From Polytrichum commune (Eukaryota; Streptophyta; Polytrichopsida; Polytrichales; Polytrichaceae): a stretch of 64,000 nucleotides of DNA. This document shows, piece by piece, positions 33,783 to 44,007 of the stretch. Both the position numbers and the translations under genes were made by a program. The DNA lies in contig OX485805.1 of assembly GCA_950295325.1 (NCBI GenBank), positions 27,393,501 through 27,457,500 on the forward strand, written 5' to 3'. Below the pieces are notes generated by a model. The model was not told the DNA's origin. It was given only the letters and a program-made list of their open reading frames with translations, and made no database searches. How positions within the stretch are numbered: the first letter of the stretch is position 1; each line of letters starts with the position of its first letter.

Positions 33783-34980
33783 TCAAAGACACCGGAATCC
33801 AAGGGCATACGGAATTAGAGGAGCAAGTGTGAAGATCCTAGTGTTTTGTGGTAGGTGATAGGGCGGTCCTTTTTGAACCGAACGAAGGATTTATTTGTTG
33901 ATACTTGCAATATTGCTATATGTGCACATTGCAACCAATGACATACCTCCATGTGTGGTGTACACGCATTAATGTAATGTATACAAACCAAATGTAGGGC
34001 TTTTGAACATTAATTTCCTCGCATTTTCGAGAATGTGTCATGCCCCAAGCTACATATGTGTTGTGTAATGTTGTACTTTGCCAACTAATAATAAATATTG
34101 TGAGTATTGTGTGTAAGCGGTGTACAATAGTCAACGTTATGTCCCAAACACGGGCATTTGTACGAAGAAGTTCCCGATGAACGTTCCCACGTTCATCACA
34201 TTCCCAACTGAGTTCACACACACGTTCCCATGTTCCCAATCTAGTTCCCCTGCACGTTCCCATGTTCCCACTCAAGTTCCCATGAACGTTCCCGGGGTCC
34301 AGATGGCGTTCACATACACGTTCCCACGTTGAATTTTGGTCAAACTTCACGTGTTTTGCAATTTTGGGACTCCCAAAAGTCCCATAATGTTTAATATCAT
34401 GTTCAAGATGGCCAATGGGAACGTTGAGTTTCCCCACCCTGGTTTCGAAACTGAACCCATCCACAGAGACTCAAACAAAATGTAAGTTGGGAACCTAGAA
34501 ATGTATTGAAATGTGGCTTGTAGGTCTCGCATAAATGTTCATTTCCAATATTTTATCCTGCTGTCTCACTGCTAGAATGAAATTGCTCTTGTGAATGCAG
34601 GTTGGAGGCAGCAGTCCAGAGACTAACTAGCCTTTCTTCAGTGCTTAAGCAACATTGGTTTCTACCGGACCTCCTTACATGACTACCACAAATCCTAAGT
34701 GGCTTCGCCTACTAATGTCCAGTACCATTTGAGTGACATGCTTGGTATGTATTTACCTTTTTACAAAAATAATACATTAATCAAATGGAGAGAAGAGAAG
34801 AAACTTCGATCCCCAAGGGGGACCGACGTGAATGAAGTGTCTGTTCGTTCCACCCCTAAACCTATGTCCACGGGACATAGGAGTAGAAGTGAGGAACTAC
34901 TTCCCCCTTTCGAGAGTAGACACTATAGTCACAAGTAACCAGTAACAAATAAGAGCCAGTAACCAATATTGGTTAATGAC
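33783..34980. other. Gene-free stretch between the DUF7869-like gene and the LINE
   Basis: 3' flank of the DUF7869-like gene. It contains the GTTCCCA repeats described separately. An open frame at 34699-34938 (79 codons) has no domain and no clear splice context, so I leave it unassigned. Confidence 0.5.
34187..34333. repeat. Degenerate GTTCCCA tandem repeats
   Basis: About nine copies of GTTCCCAYGTTC-like units at irregular spacing of 12-25 bp. They create a long minus-strand open frame (33916-34464) that has no domain and is best read as a by-product of the repeats. Confidence 0.75.
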
Positions 34981-34994
34981 ACAAAGGGAGAAGT

Positions 34995-36281
34995 TTAGGG
35001 GGGGTGTTGTATTTGAGGTAGAGGTTGGTGGTTTTCAAGTCTTCTTTTGTGGAGCAAGATGGACATGGCGTATTGTATCGCAATGGTATTAATGTTTTTG
35101 AAGGTATTTCGGATGGATGACATAGGTATTTTAAATTTGTCTTCCAGTAGTTTCATTGATGGGATGTGTGTTGCGGCTCTGGCGCCTGCTGTAATAACAA
35201 TAAGCGGGTTGGTTTTCCAACCTAGGGCAGCAATGCTTTCTATCAGTGGTTGGTATTTGTTAGTTTTGGCTTCTAGAGTTGCTGGTGAAAATCTATCATT
35301 ACAGTATGTGAATTCAATGAATTGTATGGTAATTGTTTGGTCTACATTTGTGGGGGGTGTATTTTGATATGGTAGTCCTTTAACGCACAGAATGTCGGGT
35401 TTAAAACGGGAGTTGCAGTGGCATCTTTGGGTTCCACATGTGCAGGGTAATAACCAGTTAGGGACGGTGTTTTCTTGGGGGTTGTCATTAAAGGTGCCAG
35501 CGTTCATAAGGGTGTAGCATCGGGATTTTTCAGATGAGATTAGTAATTTCCTTATTTCCCATACTGCTTTGTTATGTCTTTTTACGTGTAGAGAGTGAAT
35601 ATGTTGTTGCCTACATGTAAGTAGTACATGTAGCCACGTGTCAGGTTCGTATGAGTTACAAATGGAACAGGTGATGGTGGGGAATCTTTGTCTACCAAAG
35701 AAGAGTTGTTTTCTGGCTTGGCCCATGTAAGTTCCTGTACGAAATTTGATAAGACATGACTTTTGTTTGTCCGTAATAGTAGGGTTATTCCAAAATTTGT
35801 TAGAAAGTTCCTTGTCAATGTGTTCATTGCCTATCCATTTCCAAATATTAGGGGCTTGTGCGGCCATGTTTTCTAAGTTGTTTGTTCTGTCATATTTTTT
35901 GACTTGTTTTTCTAGGAATCTGACTGGGCCCTTGTCTGGCGTGTCTATCATGGAGGGCCATTTGTCTTTTTGATAGTAGTAAGGTGTGGCATGAGCGTGT
36001 TCATGTGGGTGTATGGCATTTCTATGGGTAAGGTCCAGTCCTTCTTTTGCTAATTTATCTGCTTTTTCGTTGCCGTCTATATTGACATGTGCTCTAACTT
36101 TGTATAATGTAGTTGGTTGAGAGCGTTTTTGGAGTAATTTTACCATGGAGGCAAGTGTGACTTGGTCTGGGTGGCTATTGTGTAGTGTGGGGTGTTTGAT
36201 TTGTGTGTTTAGTAGGTATAGGACATTGAGACTATCGGTGAATATATATGCGGGCTCATTTGGGTATTGGTCGTTGATAAT
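34995..36281 (-). pseudogene. LINE ORF2 C-terminal part: RNase H end, zinc finger, restriction-like endonuclease
   Basis: In frame with the part to its right; one stop at 36282-36284 sits where Trp would fit. It starts in RNase H (FTDSLNVLYLL, then RAHVNIDGNEKADKLAKEG, which supply the last catalytic Asp and His). A zinc finger follows, CSICNSYEPDTWLHVLLTC (C-x2-C-x9-H-x4-C), as found after the RT of many LINEs. Then come KRHN, FKPDIL, IEFTYCNDRF and KYQPLIESIAALGW, the order and motifs (RHN, PD, D/E-x-T) of the R2/NeSL-type restriction-like endonuclease, a PD-(D/E)XK nuclease. It ends at a stop at 34995-34997. The family match is by motif only, so the second nuclease needs a profile search. 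Confidence 0.75.
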
Positions 36282-38330
36282 TCACAATGTTTTATGTATA
36301 GCCATCATTTCTGCTCTGAGGATATTTTGGTGTCCATATAGCCTTTCGGCTATACTTAGTCCTTTAGGGCTATAGATACCATATCCTGCCATTTCTTTCC
36401 TCCATACTCCGGTAGAGATTAGTTTGGGTTCTTTGAATGAGCCATCGGTGTAATAACTAAATTGTGGATGGTATTTCAATGGTAAGTTAGTTTGGTAGTC
36501 CGGTAGTTGAGGTATCGGTGATACATTGAGTATGGGGGTATCGGGGTAAGTTAATTTGGACCACTTTTTGTTAGGGTTGACAGGAGTATTCGGGGGGGTG
36601 TGCATGGCAATCTGTGTGTATAGTTGTGTTATTGAGAGGTTATTTGCAATATGGGTGAGTTGATTTAGCTGTTCATAGGTGCCTATGGGGTTATTTTGGT
36701 GGTGTATGCAGAGTATTTGTAGTGTGGAGAGTTTTTTCCTAGGTATATTAAGTTCAGGTGGTATAGTAGGTTCTTCGTATGTGATTGTATCTGCCGCAAA
36801 ATGAGCGATAATATGTGTATCTGGGAATGGGCCCGAGTATGGGTTGAAGTTTTGGTACCAATTTATGTCAGGTGAGATGATTATTGTGATGTTGCTTGGG
36901 TCATCTTTGGCAGCAAGACGGGCCCAATGTGTAGCCTGTAGTAGGTCTGTAGCGTTGTTGGGGTGGGCAAAGCCTATTCCATTCCATTTGTGGTCGAAGG
37001 CTTTCCTTAATGATCCAAATATTTTATCTCTTGCGAATGGAGAGTAAAATCTATTAAGTTGTGTAGGGCATGTGACTGGGGATGAGAAGTATGAGTGGCT
37101 AATGTTGAATGATGTGATGAGAAAATTTAACATTGGAGTTGGTAATGTGTACTGGGCTAGTTTTAGTGGGTCATTTTTTGGGATCCGGTACTTGTACCTT
37201 TGGTATAGCCATACTATTTCAGTTTCGAATGGTTGTGTAGGTGGTTCTAACCCATGTGGGGTATTTTGTGCGAGTTGGTATTGTTTCCAAAGCCAATGTA
37301 GTCTGGTTTTGGGAATGGTAATGAGGTGCCGCCCCTTGTCCTCATATATGTTGGCAACATCAAAATGCGTTTGGATAGTATTTGTGGAGGTTTCTATGTC
37401 ATTTTCGGGGTTACACTCATGGATATAGATATGTGCCATTGGGATATTTGTTGCGGGGGTGACATATCTCGTATCTCGTTGTTGTTCTGTGGCAAAGTGA
37501 GCGTTTATTAAGTTTAAGTAGTGTTTATGTTGTTTTTCAGTATAGTATTGTGTTAGTAGTCCAGAGTTGTGTGCACATGTATTAGCTTCGTACCAAGGGA
37601 ACATGTCTCTTTGGGTTAGCCATTTATTATAGGTGTTATGGTTGTTTATTATCCATTGACATAGATATGATGTGTCTTTTTTCATTATTCCATTGGAGTT
37701 AGTGTATTGTCGTTTTTTATGGTCAAGGATGGTGTGAATAGGGAATTGCCTAGGGTATTTAAGCACATCTCTTGGTGGGGGTGGGTGATGTGGGTGGGGT
37801 GGGTTTGGGGGGTGTAGTGGCGGCTCAGGTTGTCTGGGGAGGATGTTATGATTTGTTATTATGTAGTTTTCTTTTAGGGTTCTGGGTAGGTAGTGGTGCG
37901 GGCATGGTTGTTGACATTGAGGGGAGCAATGGGGGTGACAGAATAGTTGTTGAGCAATGTTTAGTGCACTTTTGATTAGTTTGGTAGGGTTGGAATAGTA
38001 ATTTTTAAAATCGTTTGGGCACATCATGTTGAGGCCTTTGGGTAGAGTGATTTGCCCTAGTTCAATTATGTTATGTAGTAATAATTTTTGTAATAATTTA
38101 AGCGATGTTTTATGATTCAGGCCGTACAAGTTTCGCGCTTCTTTCATCCAATCATTTTCAAGTGGAGAGGTGTTAAACATGAAGTTGTTTATTGTGCTCT
38201 TTAGGTGAACTCTTGCTTCTTTTTTTAGTAGGAATAGTGTTCTAGTTATAGGTGAACGGACACAGTGGTGATATTTGATACGTGGTATCTCTTCGGCGCC
38301 ACCAAATGTTGCTAGTATAAATTGAAGCAA
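36282..38330 (-). pseudogene. LINE ORF2 middle part: RT C-terminal linker and RNase H start
   Basis: 682 aa, in the same frame as both neighbours, from an in-frame stop near 38337 to another at 36282. Most of it is a long linker with no domain I can name. It is rich in His, Pro and Asn and contains CHPHCSPQCQQPCPH. Its end holds the start of RNase H: YYTDGSF (first Asp) and AEMMAIHKTL (Glu). RNase H would remove the RNA strand after first-strand synthesis. Confidence 0.75.
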
Positions 38331-38336
38331 TCATTT

Positions 38337-38696
38337 TTAGATTTTTCCTAGTCTGCCTGTGTCATTGAGGGCATGTTGTAGTTGTTCTCCTATACATCGT
38401 AAGTAGGCATTTTTAAGTGAGAAGGCCTCTATGCCGAATAAGTCATGAGGGAGTTGTGTAGTTATGTTTGACGTGGATTTTGGTAGTCCACATATTGTTT
38501 TGTGGAGGGCTATAATTTTTTTGTCAAGTTTTTTGATGGCAGGTAGGGAGTATGGTACCGCATAGAAACTGTATGCAATTCCGGTGCGTATAACTGTGTC
38601 CGCCATATTGATTTTTTGTTTCATAGTAGCTGGACAAGCTGCGAGATCTTTGCATTGTTTTATAACTTTGGTGGTAGTGGTGTGTATTTGTGTTTT
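38337..38696 (-). pseudogene. LINE ORF2 part: region after the RT thumb
   Basis: In the same frame as its neighbours. It reads ...KQKINMADTVIRTGIAYSFY, then KKLDKKIIALHKTICGLPKS and LFGIEAFSLKNAYL, the usual conserved stretch that follows the RT thumb in LINEs. Stops at 38697-38699 and near 38337 bound it. Confidence 0.72.
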
Positions 38697-39030
38697 TCAT
38701 TTTAGTGAAGGGGCAAGGTTTATTCCTAAGTATGTGTATGGTTCGTTTTGACTCAAAACTGGTATAGGTTTGTTTCTGTAGTTTATATTAGTTGCTTGAA
38801 TTTGGGTTTTAAAAGCTAGGGGGCTCATTTTGGATTTGTTTGGGCATCCCGTAATTGCACACTTGGGGATTCCAATATCCATGCCAACCCATTCACAAAA
38901 TCTGTCAAGTTTGTTGAGTTGTATTTGTAGCGATTTCAATTTGTTTGCTATTGTTGCTAAGTCATCGGCGTACGCTGCAGAGGAAATTTTTACTTTGGAT
39001 GTTCCGAATCTGTAGCCATTATTTCCCTGT
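38697..39030 (-). pseudogene. LINE ORF2 reverse transcriptase remnant with YADD
   Basis: Reads GYRFGTSKVKISSAAYADDL (catalytic motif C of RT), then KLDRFCEWVGMDIGIPKCAI and YTYLGI (motif D/E and thumb). The fingers and first palm motifs that should precede GYRFG are missing; the frame instead joins the end of the APE domain near 39030-39050. The frame differs from the APE part. Confidence 0.8.
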
Positions 39031-40849
39031 TGTAACCACCTTGCTGAGCTGTCCGATCTGTAAGTTGTGGTATTGGAGCTGCACTACATGTTTCTTCTAT
39101 GTTTTGTGAAATTTTTCTTATTATGTTGTCTAGTGTGTCACACGCGTATTGCCATTGGGTGTTCGTGAGATGATCATGATTTTCAAGGAGGGTGTTTAAG
39201 TCGTGGATTTGTGTGGAGTTCTCTTCAAAGAATTTTATATTAAAATTTTCAAGGTTTTCAGGTGGTATTGGGTTTAGAATTCTATTTTGTGTAATGTTGT
39301 TGGAGGGTATGGGTCTTGCTATTAGTATGTTATATGGTATGTGGAGGGTGATTGGATAGTGATCTGAGTTTAGGTCCATATGGGTGTTTGTTGTAAAGGA
39401 GTATGTGTTGTTGTATGGTGAGTTGATGTAGAATCCATCGATTAAGCTGGTAGATGTATAGTTGTCACCGCCTTGTCTTGAGAATGTGGTGTTTGTTGGG
39501 ATGTATTCAAGATTTAGGGATGCAGTGAAGGTTTTCCAGTGTATGTCTTCTTCTTGTGGCGGTGAATTAGAACTGTCATTTTGTCTACCAATAAGTGCAA
39601 TGTCGCGGTTGAAGTCTTCGCATAAGGTGTAAATATAATTGGGGTGTACAGTAATTTGAGTAGTGATTGTAGTTTTTATGTTGGAGATGAGGTGTAGGTC
39701 TTCTATGTGTGTAGGCATATACATGTGGATAATTAGCCATGGTTTTAATGGTTGGTTGTTTATTCGTATTATTTGAAGGTATGGCGAAATACTAGCCGGT
39801 GTGGGAATTTTGGTGATATTACCAGGGAAGGCATATTTGTTGTTTATAAGAGTAAGCAATCCGCCCCTTCCTGGTGTATAAGGCATCCGTTGTTGAATGC
39901 ATCTAGTGAGTGCATGTGTGTTGTTAAATACGAGTTTGTATTGTGGGAATAAATTTTGAATAAATTTTGTGGATTTGGTTGCTGTGAGTTTAGTTTCCTG
40001 GATGATAATGATTGCTGTATTTGTTTGTGTGTAGGTAATGAGGCTTTGTAGGTTAGACAAGGTTGTATTAAGTGATGATGCATTCCAAGTTATTATGTTT
40101 GTTTCATGATTAGTGTTGGTGTTTATTCTAGTTGTTTGAATGGGTATATTTAGAAGTGGGGGTGGGTGATAATATTCGTTTAATGGTTCAAAACATCTAA
40201 GGGATTCGTTTAATAATTTGATTGGTAAGAAGGGGAATTTTCTTTGGAGTGTGGTAAGGGTTGGAGGTGATTCATGACTATGTATGAAAGTGTATAATTC
40301 TTGATGTATTGAATTTGGAGGTACTATTATGTTTTGGTGGTTTTCTATGAATTTAGTGTATGGGTGTTGTGTATGGATATGTCTTTCTGGGGGGTTGGTG
40401 AGGTTAGCCAGTTTGATGATTAGTGTGTTAGTCCATTCTATGTTGCAGTGGTAGGTGTTGGGTTGAGCTAATATATTATTGCATGTGTTTATTGAGGGGT
40501 TTATGGTTATAATAATGGCATATAGTATGTGGGGTAGGGGTGAGTGGTTCTGTGTTTGCGTGTATTGATATAAATGTGGGAATGTTAGGATTGATTGTGG
40601 ATGTAGAGGGTGTTCATGTTTTAGTATAGGGGCAAATGAATTAGCAAGGTGTTGGTATTCTGGGTATAATTTTATTGTGTTAGGGATGAAGTAGGTGTTG
40701 GCTATTCTTTTGTGTGTTGTTGGATGTCTATGCAACATATTTGGCATCGGTCCAGGGTGAGGTTCAATGTCTCCACATTGTAATAGTGCTAATTGATGAA
40801 TGAAGTGATATCCTTGGTATTGTTTGATTTTTGGTTTTCTTTTGTTCAT
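39031..40849 (-). pseudogene. LINE ORF2 N-terminal part: 2A-like motif and APE endonuclease
   Basis: I take ATG 40849-40847 as the start, because the open frame upstream of it (to 41341) translates tandem repeats. Residues 26-34 are GDIEPHPGP, a 2A-like motif. After a His/Asn-rich linker comes an endonuclease/exonuclease/phosphatase (APE) domain: NIITWNASSL, IIIQETKL, YMPTHIE, LCEDFNRD, SLIDGFYI and LNSDHYPITL, which contain the Asn, Glu, Asp, Asn, Asp and His expected of the active site. This enzyme would nick target DNA to prime reverse transcription. The frame runs on to 38990 but after about 39050 is out of register with the RT. Confidence 0.82.
40748..40774 (-). other. 2A-like ribosome-skipping motif in LINE ORF2
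   Basis: LLQCGDIEPHPGP on the minus strand, 26-34 residues after the proposed start. The 2A consensus is D(V/I)ExNPGP; here His (codon CAC) replaces the Asn. N-terminal 2A-like motifs are known in several LINE families of animals and trypanosomes. Activity with His is doubtful. Confidence 0.65.
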
Positions 40850-40889
40850 TTTGTAGTATGTTATTAATGTGTATTTACTTGTGGTAAAT

Positions 40890-41170
40890 AGATTAGGTAA
40901 GGCATGTATTATTATTATTTGAGGGAGTTTGAGGGGATAGTGAGTGAGTTTAGTTTGTTTGTATATATGCCTTGTTATTCTATTATGTGTTTGGTGAAAA
41001 AAGTGGTAGTGTGGGTATCTTTTATGTTTAGTTTTTTGGTGAGGAAGGTAGTGTGTGAATTTGGTTTGTTTGTGTATGGGCCGTGTGATTGTGTTAAAGG
41101 TTTGTTGAAAGATGTAATAACGTGAGTATCTTAGTTGTTTGGTTTTGTGGCGAGGCCGGTAGACCGAGCC
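40890..41170. repeat. Imperfect tandem repeats upstream of LINE ORF2
   Basis: Two to three diverged units of roughly 110-120 bp, marked by TTTGGTTTGTTTGTRTATGGGCC-like and GTGRGTATCTT motifs. On the minus strand they translate to repeated blocks such as HIYKQTKLTHYPL and PIHKQTKFTHYLP, which is why the frame stays open here. GGCGAGGCCGGTAGRCCGAG at about 41150 recurs at about 41760. Confidence 0.65.
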
Positions 41171-41444
41171 CATTTGGTGTTTTGTGTGCCGTATTATAGG
41201 GGATTGTGCAAGGTGTAGGTTAAGGTTGAGGTGTGTAAGTTGGTGTTGCGCGTGGTTTGATGTGTAATATTCTTTCTCCAACAAGTTAGGAGAGTGGTTT
41301 GATATTTGGTATTTGTTTTTGTTTGCTATTTTATCTATCAAGTTGTGTATGTGGTATAATGTTTTGACTATATTTTGTCTTTTTGTCTTAGTGTAGATTT
41401 GCTTGTAGGCTAAGGTGAGTTTGGTTTGTTTGTTTATTTGTTGG

Positions 41445-42286
41445 AGTATTGATAAATACTATTGTTATTTTATTTTTGTTGATATAGTATTTATGTATTT
41501 TGTGTATAGTATTTAATAATACTTTGTAATTTTTTCTTTGTTGTTTTTTGGTTTGTGTATATAAATATATTTTTGTTATAATATGTATTTCCATCGCTAC
41601 ACTTGTGGTTAATAGGTTGCGTAGGGCACATATTGATTTTTGTGTGTATTTGGAGAAGTAGTGTGTGTGTTTGGTTTGTTTTGGCATGAATTTTGTGTTT
41701 TTGAAAAAGGTGTGATAGAAGTTGTGGTAGTTTGAGTATTTTATTTGTTTTATTTTGTGGCGAGGCCGGTAGGCCGAGGCCGTTTGGTGCTTTGTAGGTT
41801 GTTTGATATTTAGTATTTTGGTTTTTGTTGTGTATTGCCTTTTTGTTTTTATGTGTGTGTTTGTTTGTGTGGGTTTCTTTTTGTTGTGTATTAGAGGTTG
41901 GTTGTTTATTTGTATGTTATTTTTAATGTGTTCAATATGTACTTTAATCTTGGTTTTAATTTGTGAATTAATTGTTTGTATTTTTTGGGTAGTATTGATA
42001 AATACTATGTTTTTTTTGTTTGTATTAAATATGTATTTTTGTGTATTTTTGTGTAGTATTTAATAATACTATAGAATGTTTGTATTGGATTTTATTTTTT
42101 TTGTATATAAATATATTTTTATTGCATTATGTTTTCTTGTCGCTATGTATGTAGGTGGGTGGGAGTATTCATTGGTTTTATTAAGTATTTTGTTTATTTG
42201 TTGTTTTATTAGAGTATCGATAGATACTATTTTTTTTTGTTAGTGTAATATTTATATATTTTGTGTTTAATATTTAATAATACTTT
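41445..42286 (-). repeat. Inter-ORF region with repeated hairpin pairs
   Basis: Three blocks (41445-41600, 41991-42150, 42213-42360) each hold hairpin A (AGTATT-GATA-AATACT), then about 45-50 bp on hairpin B (AGTATT-TAAT-AATACT), then GTATATAAATATA. In block 3 hairpin A is AGTATC-GATA-GATACT, a compensated pair. Hairpin B of block 3 has one change that leaves a G-U wobble in minus-strand RNA but an A-C mismatch in plus-strand RNA. Positions: A at 41445-41460, 41991-42006, 42213-42228; B at 41508-41523, 42055-42070, about 42269-42284. Confidence 0.75.
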
Positions 42287-42372
42287 GTAATATTTGTTTT
42301 GTTGTTTATTAAGTTGTGTATATAAATATACTTTTGTTATAATATGTATTTCCATTGCTACATTTGTCAAAA

Positions 42373-43122
42373 CTAGTTTGACATATCCATGTAGTTTTCA
42401 ATTTCGGGGGTGTCGGGGTGGTCGGCTTGGAGGGTTTCCAGGGTGATGCGCATTTGTTTTTGGAGGAGTGCAATTTGTATTCTTGAATTTCGGTTTGACT
42501 CAGCTTGGACTTTGTCTGCATATACCTTTGCTTCTTCAACAATCTCATTTTTTAGGAGGCTCATTTCTTTTCGAATTTCCACTGCTCCTTTGCTTACCGC
42601 CTCTTCTACCATTTTGCTCAAGTCTGCATTCGTGTAACCTTTTGATGGGACATTCTCCAAGGCTTGAATCGTGTTGGCTAGTGCGGTGTTGACATCAGCA
42701 AAGCCTAGTCTAGCAAGTTCTATTGCGGAGGGGGCATCAATTCCATCCAAACTTCTGGGATGAGGTGAAAATTCTACATATTTACCAAAAATTGGGTGGT
42801 TTCGTTTTACATACTTCTTATAAACTGCCGCATTCAAGCATTTCACGTTACATGATCCCACATGCTTCCCCTTTTCTAATCGGAAGAAAATGCCCGCCAC
42901 ATTTTCTTCCCCAAAGAGTTTCTTTATCCCCTCCTCTAAGGCGGCGGTGCTTTTGGTTTTGCTTAAGTTCTTTGCAATCAATACTACCGCATTCTTTTTT
43001 GCCTTATCATCCTCGGAGAGTTTCTCCATACTAGCAAAGTGTACTTCCATGATTTCATTGAAAAATGAAATTTTGTAAGTTTTTAATTTCTTTGCTTGGT
43101 CCGGAGATGGGGTTTTATCCAT
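42373..43122 (-). CDS. LINE ORF1, C-terminal segment
   Basis: 249 aa from ATG 43122. It contains a segment like a degenerate RNA-recognition fold (GIFFRLEKGKHVGSCNVKCL) and a C-terminal helical stretch with heptad-like spacing (EEAVSKGAVEIRKEMSLLKNE). I recognise no named family. Position upstream of ORF2 and on the same strand suggests the nucleic-acid-binding ORF1 protein of the LINE. It overlaps the preceding ORF1 segment by about 40 nt in another frame, so it is either a frameshifted continuation or a separate overlapping ORF. Confidence 0.6.
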   Translation of the reverse strand: MDKTPSPDQAKKLKTYKISFFNEIMEVHFASMEKLSEDDKAKKNAVVLIAKNLSKTKSTAALEEGIKKLFGEENVAGIFFRLEKGKHVGSCNVKCLNAAVYKKYVKRNHPIFGKYVEFSPHPRSLDGIDAPSAIELARLGFADVNTALANTIQALENVPSKGYTNADLSKMVEEAVSKGAVEIRKEMSLLKNEIVEEAKVYADKVQAESNRNSRIQIALLQKQMRITLETLQADHPDTPEIENYMDMSN

Positions 43123-43838
43123 GCAAATTTAGCACTATCATTCTTTTGCACATTGGTGACTTCAAATTCATACCCTCGTTTGAAGCCATCTTTGACAATC
43201 TCTTCATGCAAGTGGAACCATTTTCTATCTTTGAGTGTGGGGCTAGAGATTTTGACCGAGAGCAGACTTGCGATGGCTATGGAGTCAAATGATTTAAATA
43301 CCTTTCCTCTATAATAGGTTATATTATCTAACTTGAGGATAAATAACCTATTGCCATGAAGGAGATCATTGGCATCTTTCATTGGGTTTTTAAGATGGAG
43401 TTTGATTGTACCACTCCACCTCTTAGACCCGTGGAAGCAAAGGATAGCTATAGGTTCTCCTAGAATTTTTCCTAGTTCAATGTTCATAGCTTTTAACCTA
43501 GCTTCCGTTTTTGCATGTATTTCATCCCTTGACAAGTTTCGTTCACAAAGCTCAAAGGTTATGGCTACTTGGTAGTCAAGAGAAAACCTTCTTTCATCCA
43601 CTTCTACATCAAAAGGGACTTGAGTGAGATTGAAGTGCCCACCTTCTTTACCATCCATCATTTTGGAAGGCCAAGCTTCTTGGGGGATGTATGGGAAAGA
43701 GGGGACCGCTTTTAGATGTTCTAATGCCTCATCATGTTCCATTCCAAATTTGACAAGTTCACTAACCGAGAGCGTTGGTTCTAATGTTTTACCATTTTCA
43801 CATGCAATTATATTCATCGCATGATAGCCTAACCAAAA
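43083..43838 (-). CDS. LINE ORF1, middle segment
   Basis: Continues ORF1 from the poly-G tract at about 43840 (first residues PPFWLGYHAMNIIACENGKT). About 250 aa follow, with possible RNA-binding folds around FNLTQVPFDVEVDERRFSLD and IAILCFHGSKRWSGTIKLHL, ending TKQRN-stop. No family was recognised with confidence. The end overlaps the next segment in a different frame. Confidence 0.6.
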   Translation of the reverse strand, partial: FWLGYHAMNIIACENGKTLEPTLSVSELVKFGMEHDEALEHLKAVPSFPYIPQEAWPSKMMDGKEGGHFNLTQVPFDVEVDERRFSLDYQVAITFELCERNLSRDEIHAKTEARLKAMNIELGKILGEPIAILCFHGSKRWSGTIKLHLKNPMKDANDLLHGNRLFILKLDNITYYRGKVFKSFDSIAIASLLSVKISSPTLKDRKWFHLHEEIVKDGFKRGYEFEVTNVQKNDSAKFAWIKPHLRTKQRN

Positions 43839-44007
43839 GGGGGGGGGGGCGTGGGGATACAACTCCTTTGCCCTTTGCCTTCTTTTGGCTAGACACAATC
43901 ATAGCACCGACTTGTCTTTTTTGACCGTTTGCTAATGCATCTATCATATCAACATTTTGCTCAAATAATTTTCTAGTGGTGGCAGCAACATTGGTGGATG
44001 TAGACAT
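43839..44007 (-). pseudogene. LINE ORF1, N-terminal segment
   Basis: ATG at 44007-44005 (MSTSTNVAATTRKLFEQNVD) begins about 55 codons with a basic stretch (SSQKKAKGKG) that could bind nucleic acid or direct nuclear import. It loses frame at a run of about eleven Gs near 43840-43850. That run is a natural slippage site, so the shift could be a mutation or a sequencing error. Confidence 0.55.

Noticed and set aside
33916-34464. 182-codon open frame on the minus strand with repeated GTW/CE residues
   Set aside because: It translates the GTTCCCA repeats and their flank, has no domain, and is explained by the repeat structure.
40850-41341. N-terminal extension of LINE ORF2 upstream of ATG 40849
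   Set aside because: It translates imperfect tandem repeats and shows no conserved domain; the 2A-like motif position fits the downstream ATG better.
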